Origin: Crotophaga sulcirostris
Taxonomy: Eukaryota > Chordata > Aves > Cuculiformes > Crotophagidae
Direction: 5' to 3'
NCBI GenBank assembly: GCA_013397455.1
Contig: VYZB01000134.1
Location: 1,718,964-1,782,963 of the forward strand
DNA: 64,000 bases
Shown here piece by piece: positions 49,324 to 63,280 of the stretch (the first letter of the stretch is position 1; each line of letters opens with the position of its first letter). The position numbers were made by a program, and so were the translations under genes. The notes below the pieces were generated by a model. That model was not told the origin of the DNA. It made no database searches and was given only the letters and a program-made list of their open reading frames with translations.

Positions 49324-50769
49324 GCTAAATGATTCATACTCATTTAGCAATCATCTATCTGGCTTTACCTATATTGTCTGGTGCAAGAACCTAAATCTAA
49401 TTTACACCATTCCACTCCAGCCTTTCTCTGATGTCCGAATCAGTATTAATTATCTGTTGATTTTTTTTCAGTATAGTCATTACTTTAATATCTAAGTGCT
49501 TCCCACAAATTAGGGTCCAGTTCAAGTGCCTAAACATAGAAGTCTAGCATTACGCTGTAGAACATATAAGACACCTGCACAAGATTCTACAGGTTTATGT
49601 CCCTCAGAATTAGTCAGGTTGCAATAGTTTAAAGTATCAAAAATGCCTGTGTTCATGTAACTGATCTAAACTCTGTATAGCTGATTGTCATGAAGCCTAC
49701 CCCCTTTCCACAAATCCCTGACACATTCACTGTGAAGTATTTAATTCGTGCAATAAGTGAGGTAAAATCCTACAAACCCAAGGTTTCCATTTATAACAAA
49801 ATATCTTCCATTATCTAGAAATACAGAAGGTGACCCTGTAATTAAAGACTGCAGTAGAGATTATCTGTCAGCAGTTTTACTTTTTTTTTCTTTTTTTCTT
49901 TTTTCTTCTTTTTTTTTTTTTTTGAGATCTCATCTTTGGTATCTTTGTGAGTTTTTAATCAAGAAAATGCACAAACTAAGTTTTAATGACACAAAACTGA
50001 AAATCCAAAGTATCCCACACACTATTTTAGTGACAGCTCTATGAGTCATGCCTAGGCCACTGAAAGAGAGTAACCTCACGCAGTCTGTCATTCTCTTAAG
50101 CGTCTCAACGTGTTTTACCAATATATCCTGAGAGCATAGGAAATAAGTCCTTCACAACTGTTTCACAAGAAAGAGATTTTTTTTCAATGCACGTATATTT
50201 TCAATCCATTGCTCTAAATTTGGCCCTCTTGTATTGTTCTCTGAACAAGTCCTTGCCCCAGTTCCCATTCATGATGATCAGTCTGGTTCTTATTCTCTAT
50301 TGTTATTCCTAAGAATGGCTGAAAACAAATAAAATATTGGAGTAAAATACCTATTAAAAAATCACACCAAACAATTGAAATTAAAGGCAATTATAAGCAT
50401 GGTAGGTAATGTTGACCAATTTCAGGAAAAAGTAACAGTACCACTCCCAAATACTATATTGAAAACCCTGAATTAGTGGGAACTTTATGATAGAAGCTAA
50501 ACTCAATTCTCCATACATGGAACATTTTATTACATGTCTGCAACAGTCAGTTCACTCGGTGCACACAAAATGGCACACCGTGTTACAAGCTGATACATTT
50601 GTGTAACCCAGTTGGTTGAACAAACTGCTATCCTGCTATCCTGCGCTGTTTCAAGAAACAAGACTTATAGTTCAAGTTTTCATTGTTCCACAGCTACAGT
50701 AACAGTACATACATGTTACATAAAGAATGAATCTTAATTGAGGTGCTTTTCAGAGCTTTACCTTTCAAA
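49324..50769. other. Unique non-coding DNA with a T-rich tract
   Basis: AT-rich; a polypyrimidine tract of T runs with single C interruptions lies at 49880-49923. No gene recognised. Confidence 0.58.
49880..49923. repeat. T-rich polypyrimidine tract
   Basis: Runs of 6 to 14 T separated by single C. No coding content. Confidence 0.9.
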
Positions 50770-50890
50770 ATTAATATTCCTTTAATGACATTTTCGTCTC
50801 AAATTATGCATTTTTTGTTATGCATTATGTGTATTAAAGTACAAAATGAAGCAATTGTTTAAAAAGCATTTTCAATCCCCAAGACGTTGG
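50770..50890. promoter_or_regulatory. Candidate conserved element with POU-like sites
   Basis: Contains TTTAATGACATTTTCGTC, then AATTATGCATT near 50802 and TTATGCATTATG near 50818, then GCAATTGTTTAAAAAGC. The paired TATGCAT words resemble POU-domain sites. Inferred only from word content. Confidence 0.25.
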
Positions 50891-53800
50891 TTTTATTTAC
50901 CTCTAGGACAAAAACAAATAGGAGCATAAACTCTGTATTCGTCCTGTTATTTCTGGAACTACACGTGTTAGAAAGGGTCTCTTGCAATTTGACAAAGTAT
51001 AACTTCTTATGTTAAATTTCAGACAGCAGTCTTGACTATCCAATGCATATATATTTCGTCTTCCTTAATTCTTCTCTGAACTTACAAACTACAAAACTGA
51101 AAATTTAACACATACACAGTTACCAATAGCCCATACCCAAACTAAACTAACATTAGAAGATCATCTCAATAGAAATTACAGTTGCCAGTGCTTTGTTACG
51201 TATAGTATGTATAAGGATGTTACATTACAAATACATTACGAATATACATTTCTATGGACAAAACAGATGATACCCATAATATGTATATGCCACAGAATTT
51301 CCTCTTTGTCCAGAACCAAACCTTATTAATTTTACAAGAAAATAATATGAAATGTTTCACATCTATAGTAGTCTAAGACCATGCTGAGATGGCTTACAAA
51401 AGCACTTTACACTGACCATGTCCAATCCCCTTTTCATTACCCTAGTATATATCTATTCGAATCATATTTCCTAACAGGATATAAACCCACATGATCCTTG
51501 GCTTTCATAAATTACTACCCTAGCACCAATAAATGATGCGCCCAGAACACAGTACACCTGTCCACTGTGTAACACACATTTTTTTTCACTCCAGATCCTT
51601 TCCATTTCACCCAAATACACACCAAGTATGGCTGGTTTCAAGTTGCTATCCAATTTCCAATGAAACAAATTTGTTATACAAAATAGGAAGAACAGGCCAG
51701 ATAATTGCTATGTCTGTTTCACAGTCAAACTATGCTGCAAATTAAATGCCTTGAAATAAGAGTTTACATTTAAAAGGACACCATCAAAATATTTTCATAA
51801 AATAGACTTTTCTCTTTTGTTACAGAATAAAGACATGAATACTGAAAATGGAAATCTATTTCTTCACAAAATCTTTGTCTTTGCTCCATGTGTAAACACA
51901 CTGCATGTTTCTGTATGGTTCCTCAGGAATAATAACTTGGTGGCAGGTATTCATTCTTTTTTAGAAAACACCGCCAGTAAAGCATTTATTTTGGGAAGAG
52001 AAGAATAGATAAATACTGCAGTTTGATTTTTCTTGTTTTATGAAAAGAAAAATACCTCTGCCAACTCCCCATAAATTATCTTTATAAGTTCCTTTCCATT
52101 CTGTAATAGCCAATACTCCTCAAGAGGGACTACAACACAAATTCCAGGGACTCCCTGGCGCCTTCAAAGAAATGGGTTACACCTCAATGAATCCCAGCAG
52201 GTTAATGTAGGAGAAGAATGGCCAGGGTGCTCTCTGGACCAGCATCTTACCATTCAGCATCAGAGAAACTTGCTGCAATTATTTTTTCATTAAAAAATAA
52301 GTATTTTCTCTTTCAGTTAAGAGAAGAAAGTAAAGCTGTTTGTAACAACACTGTGAATTTACTGTCCAGCAGGTTACAGAAAAGGCAGTCTACACAAAAG
52401 ACAGAAGACCTAAAGCCACACTGTGCAAGGTTTGGAGATGATTATAGCTCAGAGACTGTTAAGCCTGAGCCTATTAACTGCAGAACTCACTGGTATTATT
52501 ACAGCATAATAACTAAAGATTTGAACTGTATGTGAGTAGCCCACTGCAACCAAACTAACTTGCTTGTTTCAAGTCAAATATGTGATTGAGCTGGCCTAAA
52601 ATGCTAATCAGATCAACACCTCTTATGAAACTCACTCTTTTGATATTCTTCATTTGAACACATTAATCTCACACAGCTAAATAAAAAGCAAAATACCCTA
52701 GCTTCTCTGAATTTCTCCACTGTATATTCCACTGCTCTGAGAACATAGTTAACAGTAGAAAAAGCATGGAAAAACACTAGAAATCTACTTCAGCAGTCTC
52801 TCAACTGCTGTTATCAGACAGGCTGCCCAGCTAACATCCATTTTCAAGGCACTTCATCGCTCTACACTGAAAACATACTGAAAACCACAGAGAGCTGCAG
52901 CTTTAATCTAACACCTTTTATTAATGTATTTATTATTTAACGTAAATCTTACCCCAGATTTATTATCTGCCTCACTGAAATCAGTGGAGCTAAACCAACT
53001 CAAAATAGTTTTGAAGTAGCAGCAAAAATTTCAGGCCTTCAATCTATAGAGACAACATTTTAGATGATGAGCTCCATTATCTATGAAGTCAAAATGCAAG
53101 ACTATTCTTTTTTCAGGCTTCTATTCATAGTGTGCAGATTAGGTTGTTGACCAAGAACACTAATGAGGTAATACAGGAATACTTCTTTCAGATACAGTTG
53201 CAAAAATCTGCTCCTCCAGAGGCTGGTTCGGGTGGGGGACCTTGGGGTGGGGGTGATTTTCTGGTTTTTTTCAGTTATGCAAGTGAAACACTTCCAAATT
53301 TTCCAGTGAAATTATCACCATTCTAAAGGGAAGGCAAGCATATTTTTTTGCCTGGACTGGTAAATCTTCATGACAATTTTGCAAGGCTGCTTAAAGATCT
53401 TTTTTCCTCTCTCACACACACAATTACAGTATCACATGTAACTGGGAACAAAGACTACAGGGAACAGAGTTTAATGGACTGTGATTACTGTTCTGGAACA
53501 GATTGAGCCTCTTTATAGCCTATGAGAAGACGATGTGAACAGAATTCAAACAAAGAACTGGTAATGGATTTTACTGAAAGCTACACAGTTAAAAAAGACA
53601 CTCTTATAATTCATAGCTATGGAAGGTTTCTCAAAGCAAAAAAAAAGGATTTAAAATAAATAAAAGATGTATTACATGTAAAACAGAGACAGATTTTATC
53701 TTATACAGTACTTTCCATCCAAGAATGGAAAATCAATAATATTATTTACTTCTATTTCATTAATACTGTTGGGTTTTTTGCACTAATACACCAACTATCC

Positions 53801-54954
53801 CCTTCTTGTTGTTCAGGTAGTTCTGTTCATGTTTCTAACACAAGTCCCCACTGCTACCAAATCAAATCAACTGTATTTCAACAAATGCTTTAATAATAAA
53901 GCATATTTCATGTAAGACATTCTGTTTTCCTCTACATCTCACTCCAAATCAACTATCCAGACATTTTCTTCTCCTCCCATCAGTGAGATGAGGGAAGAGG
54001 TGATTTCTCAGCTATCCATAATGATCCTTCTTGATTTGCTCACAGCACGGGTGAGGGAAGTGCCTCATTCCTTCATGAGTATCTCCCTTTGTGATTACAG
54101 ACGTCATTTCTGATGTACTGTCCTTGGTGGATGTTTTCTTCAATCTGATATCTCTCCAAGCAGTGGAGGAGCAGGCTGTCTGGTTTTGAGTAAACAGTTT
54201 TTGAATCTTAGTAGGTAGATGAGAAAAAAAAAATCAAATATATTTACCGTAGTGCTATCTGCTTCAAATTCTACCTTTCACACAAGAAGGGTAACCCTGT
54301 TCATAAATCAGAATATGCCTTATTGAACTTCTTACCAAATGAGACTGAAGGATTAAAAAAATTAATAGAATTTGCTGTGCTGCTATCAGTAGGACCGAGG
54401 AGTTAACACATAAAATCACCAAACATCCCGCTTTCTGGTTTCTGAGCCAAATTTTCAAATACCATTTCCTTAATATTTGTTACAAGAACCAACCCAATAT
54501 CAAAACGAGGCCCTAAATATATCCACAAATAGACAAATCTTCATGGTCCTTTTCACTGTATTAACAAGGATTACCTCTGCATACAAACAATCATTTCTGT
54601 ACCTCAAATTACATTGTACAAATATTTTAAATGGAAATATTGGTGAGTTTGTAATAAGCAAGCTCAAGCAGAAGCTTTTCTAATAGGTATTTTTCCTCTA
54701 ACTTTGAATCCTCCCACCAGACGCCCACATTCTCCTAGTCTTTTTGTACTGCCTGTGTAACAGACATCTCCACTAGAAAAGACTCAAACAATTACCTAAT
54801 GGTGCAGAACAAGCATGACAGCCCTTGCTGCTGTGCACCCCATTTCAATGAGGACGTGTTTTGTATGACTCAGAATGAATCAGACTGAGGAAACAGAACT
54901 GCAGTCCCAGAAATAATAAACAGCAGCACACAATTTGGAAGAAGGATCCTATGC
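50891..54954. other. Unique non-coding DNA, no gene seen
   Basis: AT-rich; a short G-rich patch (GGGTGGGGGACC and GGGGTGGGGGTG) lies at about 53229-53257. The 105-codon plus-strand frame at 52218-52535 has no recognisable domain. Confidence 0.55.
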
Positions 54955-55170
54955 TGCTTAATCATCATGCATATTATAGTGCATGTCTAAATAGGACAAG
55001 TGTGTGGATGTATGATCATGCTTATAATGAGCTCCACAAATATTAATCAATACCCTTTGCTGAAAATATCAAGCCCTAATCAATCACAATTGGGTACTGA
55101 TATAAAGCTAGATGCATTAGCAACAGACATCGAGATTCCTTTTCCATACCCATGCTTCTGTCCCCGCAAG
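54955..55170. promoter_or_regulatory. Candidate conserved non-coding element with PBX/HOX-like words
   Basis: Dense homeodomain-like words: TTAATCATCATGCATATTA at about 54959-54977, ATTAATCAATA near 55042, CCTAATCAATCACAATTGGG at 55075-55094 and GATGCATTAGCAAC at 55111-55124. No repeat family or frame explains the block. Function is inferred only. Confidence 0.33.
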
Positions 55171-57741
55171 CCTGTCTGGGGGAGGGGGCACATCACTTAA
55201 GAGGCACAAACCCACTTCTTCCAAGTATCCAGAAAAAAGGCTAGGCACAATATGGACTCAAGGATAGGAGTTGTGGACTCAAGGCTCTCCAAAATGGAGA
55301 ACGCTTATGCATACAGCCCTTCCACCCTAGCAGTCTCAAAGCTAACATAATGCTTATTGCTTTTAGAGGGTCATCGCAGCTGCTTTCCCAAGTCCTTCAA
55401 AGAACCAGTGAGAGTGCTACTTATTTAACAAAGCTCAGATGCCAGGCCTTCACAGGATAGCCACACACATATTATGAGGCTCCTAAGAGCTTCTGACCTT
55501 AGCCATGCAGTTGGGGCACAGCCCTTGGGGAAAGGCATTGGCAGATCCTTACCAAGGAAGTGACCTCACATTAATCTTCCCTGTGGAAGCACACAACTTA
55601 CAGATAGCTTTACACTAGAACCCAGACTCTAACTGGTCAATACAGCTGTGTAAGGCTCAACATACTCCCCAACCAGGTCAGATTCATTTTATAGAGTGGT
55701 GATATCAAAATTCATGGAAGATATACACACTAAAGTTACGTCTTACCCTAGCCAAACGTTTCACTGAGTTTTCCTGCTGCTCTCACTTATTGTCATCTAC
55801 TGCTCAGAACCTCACTCCCACCTCTTAAGCACAGATCTGCAGCAGCTGCTTTCAATCACAGAAAATCATACTCTTTCTCCATAAAAACAAAAAGGAATAA
55901 TCCCTTTATAAAATGCTATCAACATAAAGTACTTCCAGTAGAAAAGAAAATTAAAAACTATCTTAGATAAGACAAAACAATACAATTACTGCATTTCCAT
56001 ATCACATTCTTTTTTCTCTTGTCTAATTTTCCATTATTTACTTTCTGGTTTGGTTTGTCTAGATTTCCTTGCCTATATTGATGCTCCTAAGATCAATGGC
56101 TATTTAATCTGCTTCCTTCTTACATTTATGTAGAGGGCTTCTTTTATTCCATTATGTGCATAATGCCTCTTTTTTTGATATATCTTTAGAAGAATAAATA
56201 GTTTTTGTAGATCAAATTTTAACAATCTACCATGAAGGGCAATTAACCTCAATAAAGTCACCAACTTCAGTTCCTTCACTTTTAGGAAGTAGTCCAATAT
56301 TTAAAATCACTGCACACAATCAAAATTCTTGAGAAGTTCTGTACTGCAGCATCTTACGGTCAACTGCTTTTGTTTAAAAGATCTGAAAGTACTGCACTAC
56401 TTCCTAACTTTTTGAAAGAGGATTACATTCCCTGAGGCCGTGTCTCAGAGGTAGCACAGCTGCATAGTTTTCCTAAAAAATATTATTTATTTGTGTTTTC
56501 AGTTCATTACTTTTGGTTGTGAATAAAATGCCATCATCTTACATCCCTAGGGCTGGAATCTCTAGAAGACTTTCCCTGAAAGATTTCAGCTTCCTTCACA
56601 GGACAAAAGAAAGGCATGAACATGTTTCTTAGCCAGTTTTACTTCAATGCTTATTTAATGTTGACAGTTTAAATGTTGGCATTTTCTTACTTCCAAAGGT
56701 GGAAAAAACTGAATATACAGGATAAATTATGTCAGCAGTCAGTAACTATATCTACTTTTGGTTTATAATCCTTTCAGCAGCTTTCTGTTCCATCAGGGAT
56801 GACTGCCTACTGGTTTTGGTGTTTTATCTAGCTAGTATGCTGCCCTTCTTTACAAGATAAGAGATAAGAGCTCTGGGATCTTCCGAGAGAGACTGATAAT
56901 GGCTCTGGGGCCACATATGCTATATTACCAGCCGCCAAGTCATTTTCTCCCAGTGTAAAATGGAAGAAAGGAGGAGAATATTGGGGAAAATTACAGTCAG
57001 TATACAGGTATCCTAACTTCATTTGATCTTTTTTACTGCCTGTAAAAGCAATAAAAAAAAACTTGCCTTTTTGTCAAGCAATCTCTGGACCACTCAAGTA
57101 TCAGGTTTATTGCACTGACTTCCAGTATGGCAGAGAGTGACTTGGGGAGCACAGACAGGATTTGGCTTTTTCTTCTGTAGACCTCAACTGAGAGCACACT
57201 ACAGCCAGTGCAGCATTAGCCTGCTTCGACTGAGGCTCTCAGAAGCTCACTTAGGGAGAGAAACCATTATGGTGGTAGGAAAATGCAGACCTGAACTGGC
57301 AGTGTGCTGATCCACTGAGCTCTCTGGACACACAAATCCCGTTGGGTTTTCACAAGTGAACTAGTATTTGTAGACCTGCAGGCATGGTCTTGAGGATAAT
57401 GCTGAAATTGCCCTAAGGAAAGAGTCCAGGCATGCACAGAAAACAACCACATTTATTTGTATGCTTTTCAGTAAAAAGAGCCAATTAATTTAAATCTAAA
57501 TAATCCAAAGTATAAGATATTACAGTGAGTGAAAGCACAAATTAACCTCAGGATTTTATGACCCTGAAGTTGATTAATTCTGCATGCCAGAAGTAACATC
57601 AAACACAACGTACCATGGTGTTCATTGAGATACTGAAGAAGAGAACCTCTCAGTGTCTATTTAGTGGGTCTTCTTAGACCAGAAGTTCTTTGGAACATGT
57701 TTCCTTACAGAAAAAGCTGCACAGTATGGACCTGTAGGAAA
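55171..57741. other. Unique non-coding DNA; left 500 bases less AT-rich and unexplained
   Basis: 55200-55700 is richer in GC than its surroundings and has a small direct repeat of TGGACTCAAGG near 55252-55284, but matches no family I recognise. The rest is ordinary AT-rich DNA with chance frames. Confidence 0.5.
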
Positions 57742-59095
57742 CAGAATCATAGAATCATAGACTGGCTTGGGTTGGAAGGGACCTCAAAGATCATCCAGTT
57801 CCAACCCCGCTGCCGTGGGCAGGGACACCCCCCCCCAGCCCAGGCTGCTCAGGGCCCCATCCAACCTGGCTTTGAACACTTGCAGGGAGGGAGCATCCAC
57901 AGCTTCCCTGGGCTACCTCTTTCGAGAAGAATCCTGAAGAATTTCTTCCTAATGTCTTCCTAATGTCTAATTTAAATCTTCCCACTTCCCATTTAGATTG
58001 CCCTTGTAAAAAGACCCTCCCCAGCTTTCCTGTAGCCCTCTTCTGGTATTGGAAGGCTGCTATCATGTCCCCCCCAAGCCTTCTCTTCTCCAGGCTGAAC
58101 AACCCCAACTCTCTCAGCCTGTCCTCACAGCAGGGGTACTCCAGTCCTCTGACCATCTTCACAGCCCTCCTCTGGACCTGTTACAACAGTTCCATATTGT
58201 TCTTATGTTGGGAATTCCAGAACTGGACACAATACCCCTGGTGGGGCCTCATGAGAACAGAGTAGAAGGGCAGAGTCACCTCCCTCAACCTGCTGGCCGC
58301 ATTTCTTTTGGTGCAGCCCAGGACATGGTTGGCCTTCTGGGCTGCAAGTACACATTGCCTCCTCATGTCAAGCTTCTCATCCATCAGCATCCCCAAGTCC
58401 TCCTCCACAGGGCTGCTCTGAATCACATCATCCCCCATACTTTATTGAAACAGCAGATTGCCTCAACCCAAGTGTAGGACCTTGCACTTGGCCTTGTTGA
58501 ACCTCATGAGGTTCACACAGGACCATTTCTCCAGCTTGTCCAGGTCCCTCTGGATGACATCCCATCCTTCTGGAGTGACAACTGCCCAACTCAGCTTGGT
58601 GCCATCTGCAAACTTGCTGAGGGTACACTTGATCTCGCTATGTCATTCATGAAAATATTAAACAGCACTGGTGCACATACGGAGGACACCTGATGGGACA
58701 CCACTTGTCATTGGTCTCCATTTGGACATCAAGCCGTTGACCACTATTGGCTGAATGCGACCATCCAACCAATTCTTTAACCACCGAACAGTCCACCCAT
58801 CAAATTTGTACCTCTCCAATTTAGAGAGAAGGATGTTGTAGGGAACCATGTCAAAAGCTTTATAGAAGTCCAGATAGGTTACATCCATTGCTTTTCACAT
58901 GTCCACTGATGCAGTCACCCATAGAAAGCCACTAGGTTGGTCAGGCAGGACTTGCCCTTGGTGAAGCCATGTTGGCTATCTCAAATCACCTCCCTATCCT
59001 CCACGTGCTTTAGAATAGCTTCTAGGAGGATCTGTTCCATGATCTTCCCAGGCATAGAAGTGAGGCTGACAGGTTGGTAGTTGCTGCTGCAGTTC
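57742..59095 (-). mobile_element. CR1 LINE, 1.35 kb, with ORF2 reverse-transcriptase remnant
   Basis: Minus-strand CR1. The left edge has reversed octamers (agaatcatagaatcatag), then the 3' UTR (gggttggaagggacctcaaa). Reading leftward from about 59095 gives [19 protein letters not shown], the HGFTKGKSCLTNL-type block, [37 protein letters not shown], then SKFADGTKL at about 58593-58619. The catalytic FADD reads FADG (GCC at 58601-58603 on the plus strand). Next come a [16 protein letters not shown] block, VLGCTKRNAASRL and the LDIRKT C-terminal block. Stops, frameshifts, a short tandem duplication of CTTCCTAATGT near 57946-57967 and a run of nine C near 57828 mark it as dead. It is the same subfamily as 13975-15168. 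Frames on the plus strand here are antisense shadows. Confidence 0.95.
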
Positions 59096-62000
59096 TTGTA
59101 AGAAAGCAGGTATATCTAAATGTATCCATATACAAAGATCAGGTGACTGCAAGAACAAAGTCATCCTCCTAAAAATTGAATCTGTTTATCATTAAGATGT
59201 AGTTATGGACTCTAGTAAATACGCTATCAACCAAGGATAAAATGTTCTTTCAAGGTAATGAATAATTGCTAAAACTAGAACACAACGGGTTTCCTTACCC
59301 CACTGTAATGGCAATTATTAAACAAAGGCACTATAACAGGAAACCACAAAATTGTTCTATTTCCTAATTTCACTATATGCTAAAAAATGCTTAAAATAAT
59401 CCTGATTACATTTTCAGAAGGCTACGTCCAGGCCTACGTGTAAGACAATATTACGTTGTCCTTTGGTAACAGACAAAAGAGCTGATGAAGACTGAAAGCA
59501 CCACAGTGCGAGGCATATTGTGTCTACTCTTAAGCCCTCTCTCAAATCCACTGAGTGCAAAACCTTCAGACTCTTAAAGAGTCAGATAGAAAAACTTTCA
59601 TCAAGCTAAGGAATAGACTAGTATCTTACTTAGCTAGATGGTATCATGGCCTTGAACAACCTCTAACTCAATTTTCATCTTCCACTTATAGGCCTCCAAC
59701 TGGCCTCAGGAGCCACAGGAAGAGTGCTATGCAAATGTCTGCAAGTGATATGTTGAAAGAACACTTAGCAGTTACATGGGTTCAGTTCCAGAGTTTCATG
59801 CATCCATTGTCTTCTAAGAGTTTTCCTTCAGAAAGACCACCTAACTTGCAATATGCATTAAAGCTTTAGGGCCAGAAAGGACTATCATTATCACTCACTC
59901 TCACATTATATACACATATATGCTATAAATCTGCATTTTGTAAGGCCTGCAACAAGCCCCAACATTAGCAACATTAATTCAGGTTTTCCTGCAAGAATCT
60001 GCAAATATCCATTCAACACCAAAGAAGATATACAGCATTTGAAATATGCATACTGAAATATTTTTCCACTGATTTCTGGTACGCTGTCACCCTCCTAGTT
60101 CCCCAAGAGGAACTGTTTGGTATTGTTTTATTTCTTACAACTGTTGTGATTTTCAGATTTCGTTGAAGATTATGTCTATAGTACCAAACTAAACAACATC
60201 CAGAAACATCCCTTAAAATTGGAACACAGTTGTCTGTGCAAACAAACTCTTAAAATAGTCCTTAAAACAATTTTGTCCTAAAACAATTAGTGTACCTCTC
60301 CCAAAAAATTCATGAGCATGATTTGGGAGGCATAGTGTTCCCAGAACTATTCTTAAAAGGTAGTTTGTACACAACCACCCTGGTTTTGGAGGATAAGAGA
60401 GTTTACTAATATATGTGCATGCCATTATCTGCCAGTTAGTCCCAGAGCCTTGGAGAGGTATTAATTTACTTACACACATAGCCTTTATTTAGATAGGTAG
60501 GAGACTTCTATACTGGTAGTTACAGGTAGCAACTGAGAGTTTATTTGCTGGCCAATATTATTTGGGCAGTTGTTGAAAACATTATTAATAAGCCAGATCC
60601 AGTGAGATCCTGTGTAACTCCAGAGGTATTCTATTCAGGGTATTCTAAAATCCAATTTCAAGAAAAAAAACACCAACTGCAATCTTCAAAACAGAGGACA
60701 CACAGGATTAGACAAGACTGTGATGATAATATATAATAAATATTCAAATGCAATGGTAAGAGAGTTAATTTTAGAGTGAACCCAGAATCAGTGAATATAA
60801 AAAATGTCACGAAAGTACTGATAGCAAAAAGCTAATTGCAAACATTTGATAACCATGTTAAAGGGAGGGGCTGGAGACGTTAATGGGAGAAGTAAAGAAA
60901 CAAGCAGTAAGTACTCATTACACACTTCCTTCTCTTGTTTAGCACTATATGTGCACTACGTGTAGCAGTGATGAGAAGTTTGCATCCACTCATGACACTG
61001 CAGGACATATTGTGTGTTAAAACTACCTTTACATAGCGCTTATAACACAACTTTTCAAATTGGATGGATTTTCCAGCACATTTTTCCCTCCTTCCTACCT
61101 TTCAAATTGCAGATGTTTATGCAAGAAAACAGGCATTTTTTCTGTTAAAAAAAAATTTGTCAGCAAAATATGTTTTACATAAGGAAAGTGCATTTCTTTT
61201 TGGAAGCCCAAACAGCTGAAATTACTTTTTCATTTACAGCTATAAATAAAACTATTATATGCACTGTTGAGTAAAACTGCTGTTGAAAAAAAAAAAACAA
61301 ACTGTGACGATCACAGCACCTTTATCCATCATTCTTTTGTTTAGGAAACAATTAAAAACTACCTAGCAATGAAACCCATTCTGAGGAAAAAAGAATCCCA
61401 GGTCTGAGATTTGTCACAGCCTATTGTGGTACATTGTCGTGGCTGGCTGTATGTTGCTAGCTGTTCTCACACCCAGTTGCTTCATTACTGGTATTTGTAT
61501 CAGCAGAAATCTGGCTTATGATCAGAGAAGCTAACAGGTACTAAGGAAAGGATTAGGCTGAATGCCACTGGCTAGATAACCTTACTCCTGCTGAAAAGCA
61601 TTGGGATCCTGAAGAACGTTACTAGCCAAGCTCTGGAAGTACAGTTCCTTCACACAAGACTTTAAGACTAGCTATTTATTAAGCTAAAGAGTGTCTATTC
61701 TACACCAGTGAAGGAAAGAAATGGCTTCTAACTATTAAACATTTCCTATTATCCAACAATACTGGCTGAGCAGCAAGTTCACACATAATGTTCAGTTCCA
61801 CATGAAATGAACATTTGCAGTTTCTACTGCTTTTGAAAGGCCCTGAGTACTCAGCACATTTGAAGAAAAACAACACAAAGTCCTTTCCTCAGTGGAAGAA
61901 CTTCTGATCAAATTCTTTCTCGTTTTTCTTGTAGTCAGCACATCCAAACGGGCACGTGCAAAATTAACAGCTGATTGAAAAAAACATAAGACTGCAATTC

Positions 62001-62736
62001 TCTACCTTTCAATTTCTTAGTTTCTTAAGGTCCATCAACAGTACTGATGAATGATATTTACTACTTCACCATTAAATAATATTTCAATACCAAACCATGA
62101 TTAAAACCCATCAGTTGTAGGAATACAGGGCTAACTCCTCTCAAGCAGGCCTGTATTTGTTCCAGTGAATCATTTCCAGTGGATACCATCACTTCCATCC
62201 TTCAATCACTTTTCTCCTTTTTCAAAATGTGGGACAACATGTTTGCTGGAGAAGTTCTTTTTGAAGAATACCTTCACAGACCTCCCCAAGAAAAACTGCC
62301 TTTCTCAAAAAATGCACAGGCTATCAAATGATATAAAAGTTAAAAATTCTAAGCATTATTCCTCTCATTACACATTTTCAGGTGTTTGCATATTAGCTAT
62401 TTTTGGAAAGGAAACAACACAAAGCAAACTACATAATCAATCAAGGGATCTGTATTTGTGTGAACATTATGAAATCCAAAGAACACTTGACAGTGCTATC
62501 AATTTATGCAGATGGGGAGGAGCATGACACAGTGTAAAAGTGCTAAATTTGCAACACAACATAACTGAAAGACCCATGACCAAATTTGAAGAGATCTTAA
62601 TAATAAACATCGTGTAATGGGAAGATAAGTGAGATCAGATAAAAGGATGAAAATAGTTTTCACTTCACATGAATGCTAAAATTCCTGTAACCTCAAGGAA
62701 AAAAAAATGAACAACAGAATAATTGTAATAAGCCTG
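59096..62736. other. Unique non-coding DNA, no gene seen
   Basis: AT-rich with chance frames, including a 120-codon plus-strand frame at 62165-62527 that shows no domain I recognise. No repeat family seen. Confidence 0.55.
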
Positions 62737-63280
62737 TGGTGTTGTTCAGCTCGCAGACAGCTAAACACCATACAGCCATTTGCCCACTCGCCCTGCAATG
62801 GGACGGAGGAGACAATCAGAAAAGAAGGTAAAACTCACGGACTGAGATAAAGACAGTTTAATAGGACAGAAAGGGCTGGGAAAACTGTAAGAGTAATAAT
62901 TACAAAAGTGATGCACAGCGCAATGGCTTACCATCCACTGACCAATGCCCAGTCCAGCCCCGGGAAGCAGCTGCTGCCTGCCTGGCCAACTCACCACTAG
63001 TCCTACCCAGCATGACATCATATGGTATGGAATATCCCTTTGACTAGGTTTGGTCTGTTGTCCTGGATGTGGCATCCCCTCACCTTCTTGTGCACCTCCA
63101 GCCTCCTCATTGGCAGGTCAATATGAGAAACTGAAAAGTCCTTGATTCAGTGTAAGCACGACTCAGTAGCGACTAAAACATCAGTGTATTATCAAAATTA
63201 TTCTCATCCTAAATCCAAAACACAGCACTATGACAGCTACTAGAAATAAAAATATCTCTAGCCCAGCTGAAATCCCGACA
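62737..63280 (-). mobile_element. Solo LTR of an ERVL-type endogenous retrovirus, with target-site duplication
   Basis: A 544-base LTR in minus orientation. It begins TG and ends CA in both readings (TGTCGGGA start in sense, AACACCA end). The 5-base sequence GCCTG occurs immediately on each side (62732-62736 and 63281-63285), as expected for an ERVL-type integration. Family-typical blocks in sense order are TTTTGGATTTAGGATGAGAA, CAAGGACTTTTCAG, GAGGAGGCTGGAGGTGCACA, a TATTCCATACCATATGATGT block and an ATTAAA polyadenylation signal at 62858-62863 on the minus strand. No internal viral genes are present, so it is a recombination product. Open frames across it are not genes. Confidence 0.92.

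Noticed and set aside
57791..58477. Several frames of 100 to 142 codons on both strands
   Set aside because: All lie in the CR1 copy at 57742-59095; plus-strand ones are antisense shadows and minus-strand ones are broken pieces of ORF2.
62165..62527. 120-codon plus-strand frame
   Set aside because: No family resemblance, no promoter or splice support; chance frame.
62761..63075. 104-codon minus-strand frame
   Set aside because: Lies wholly inside the solo LTR, which carries no genes.
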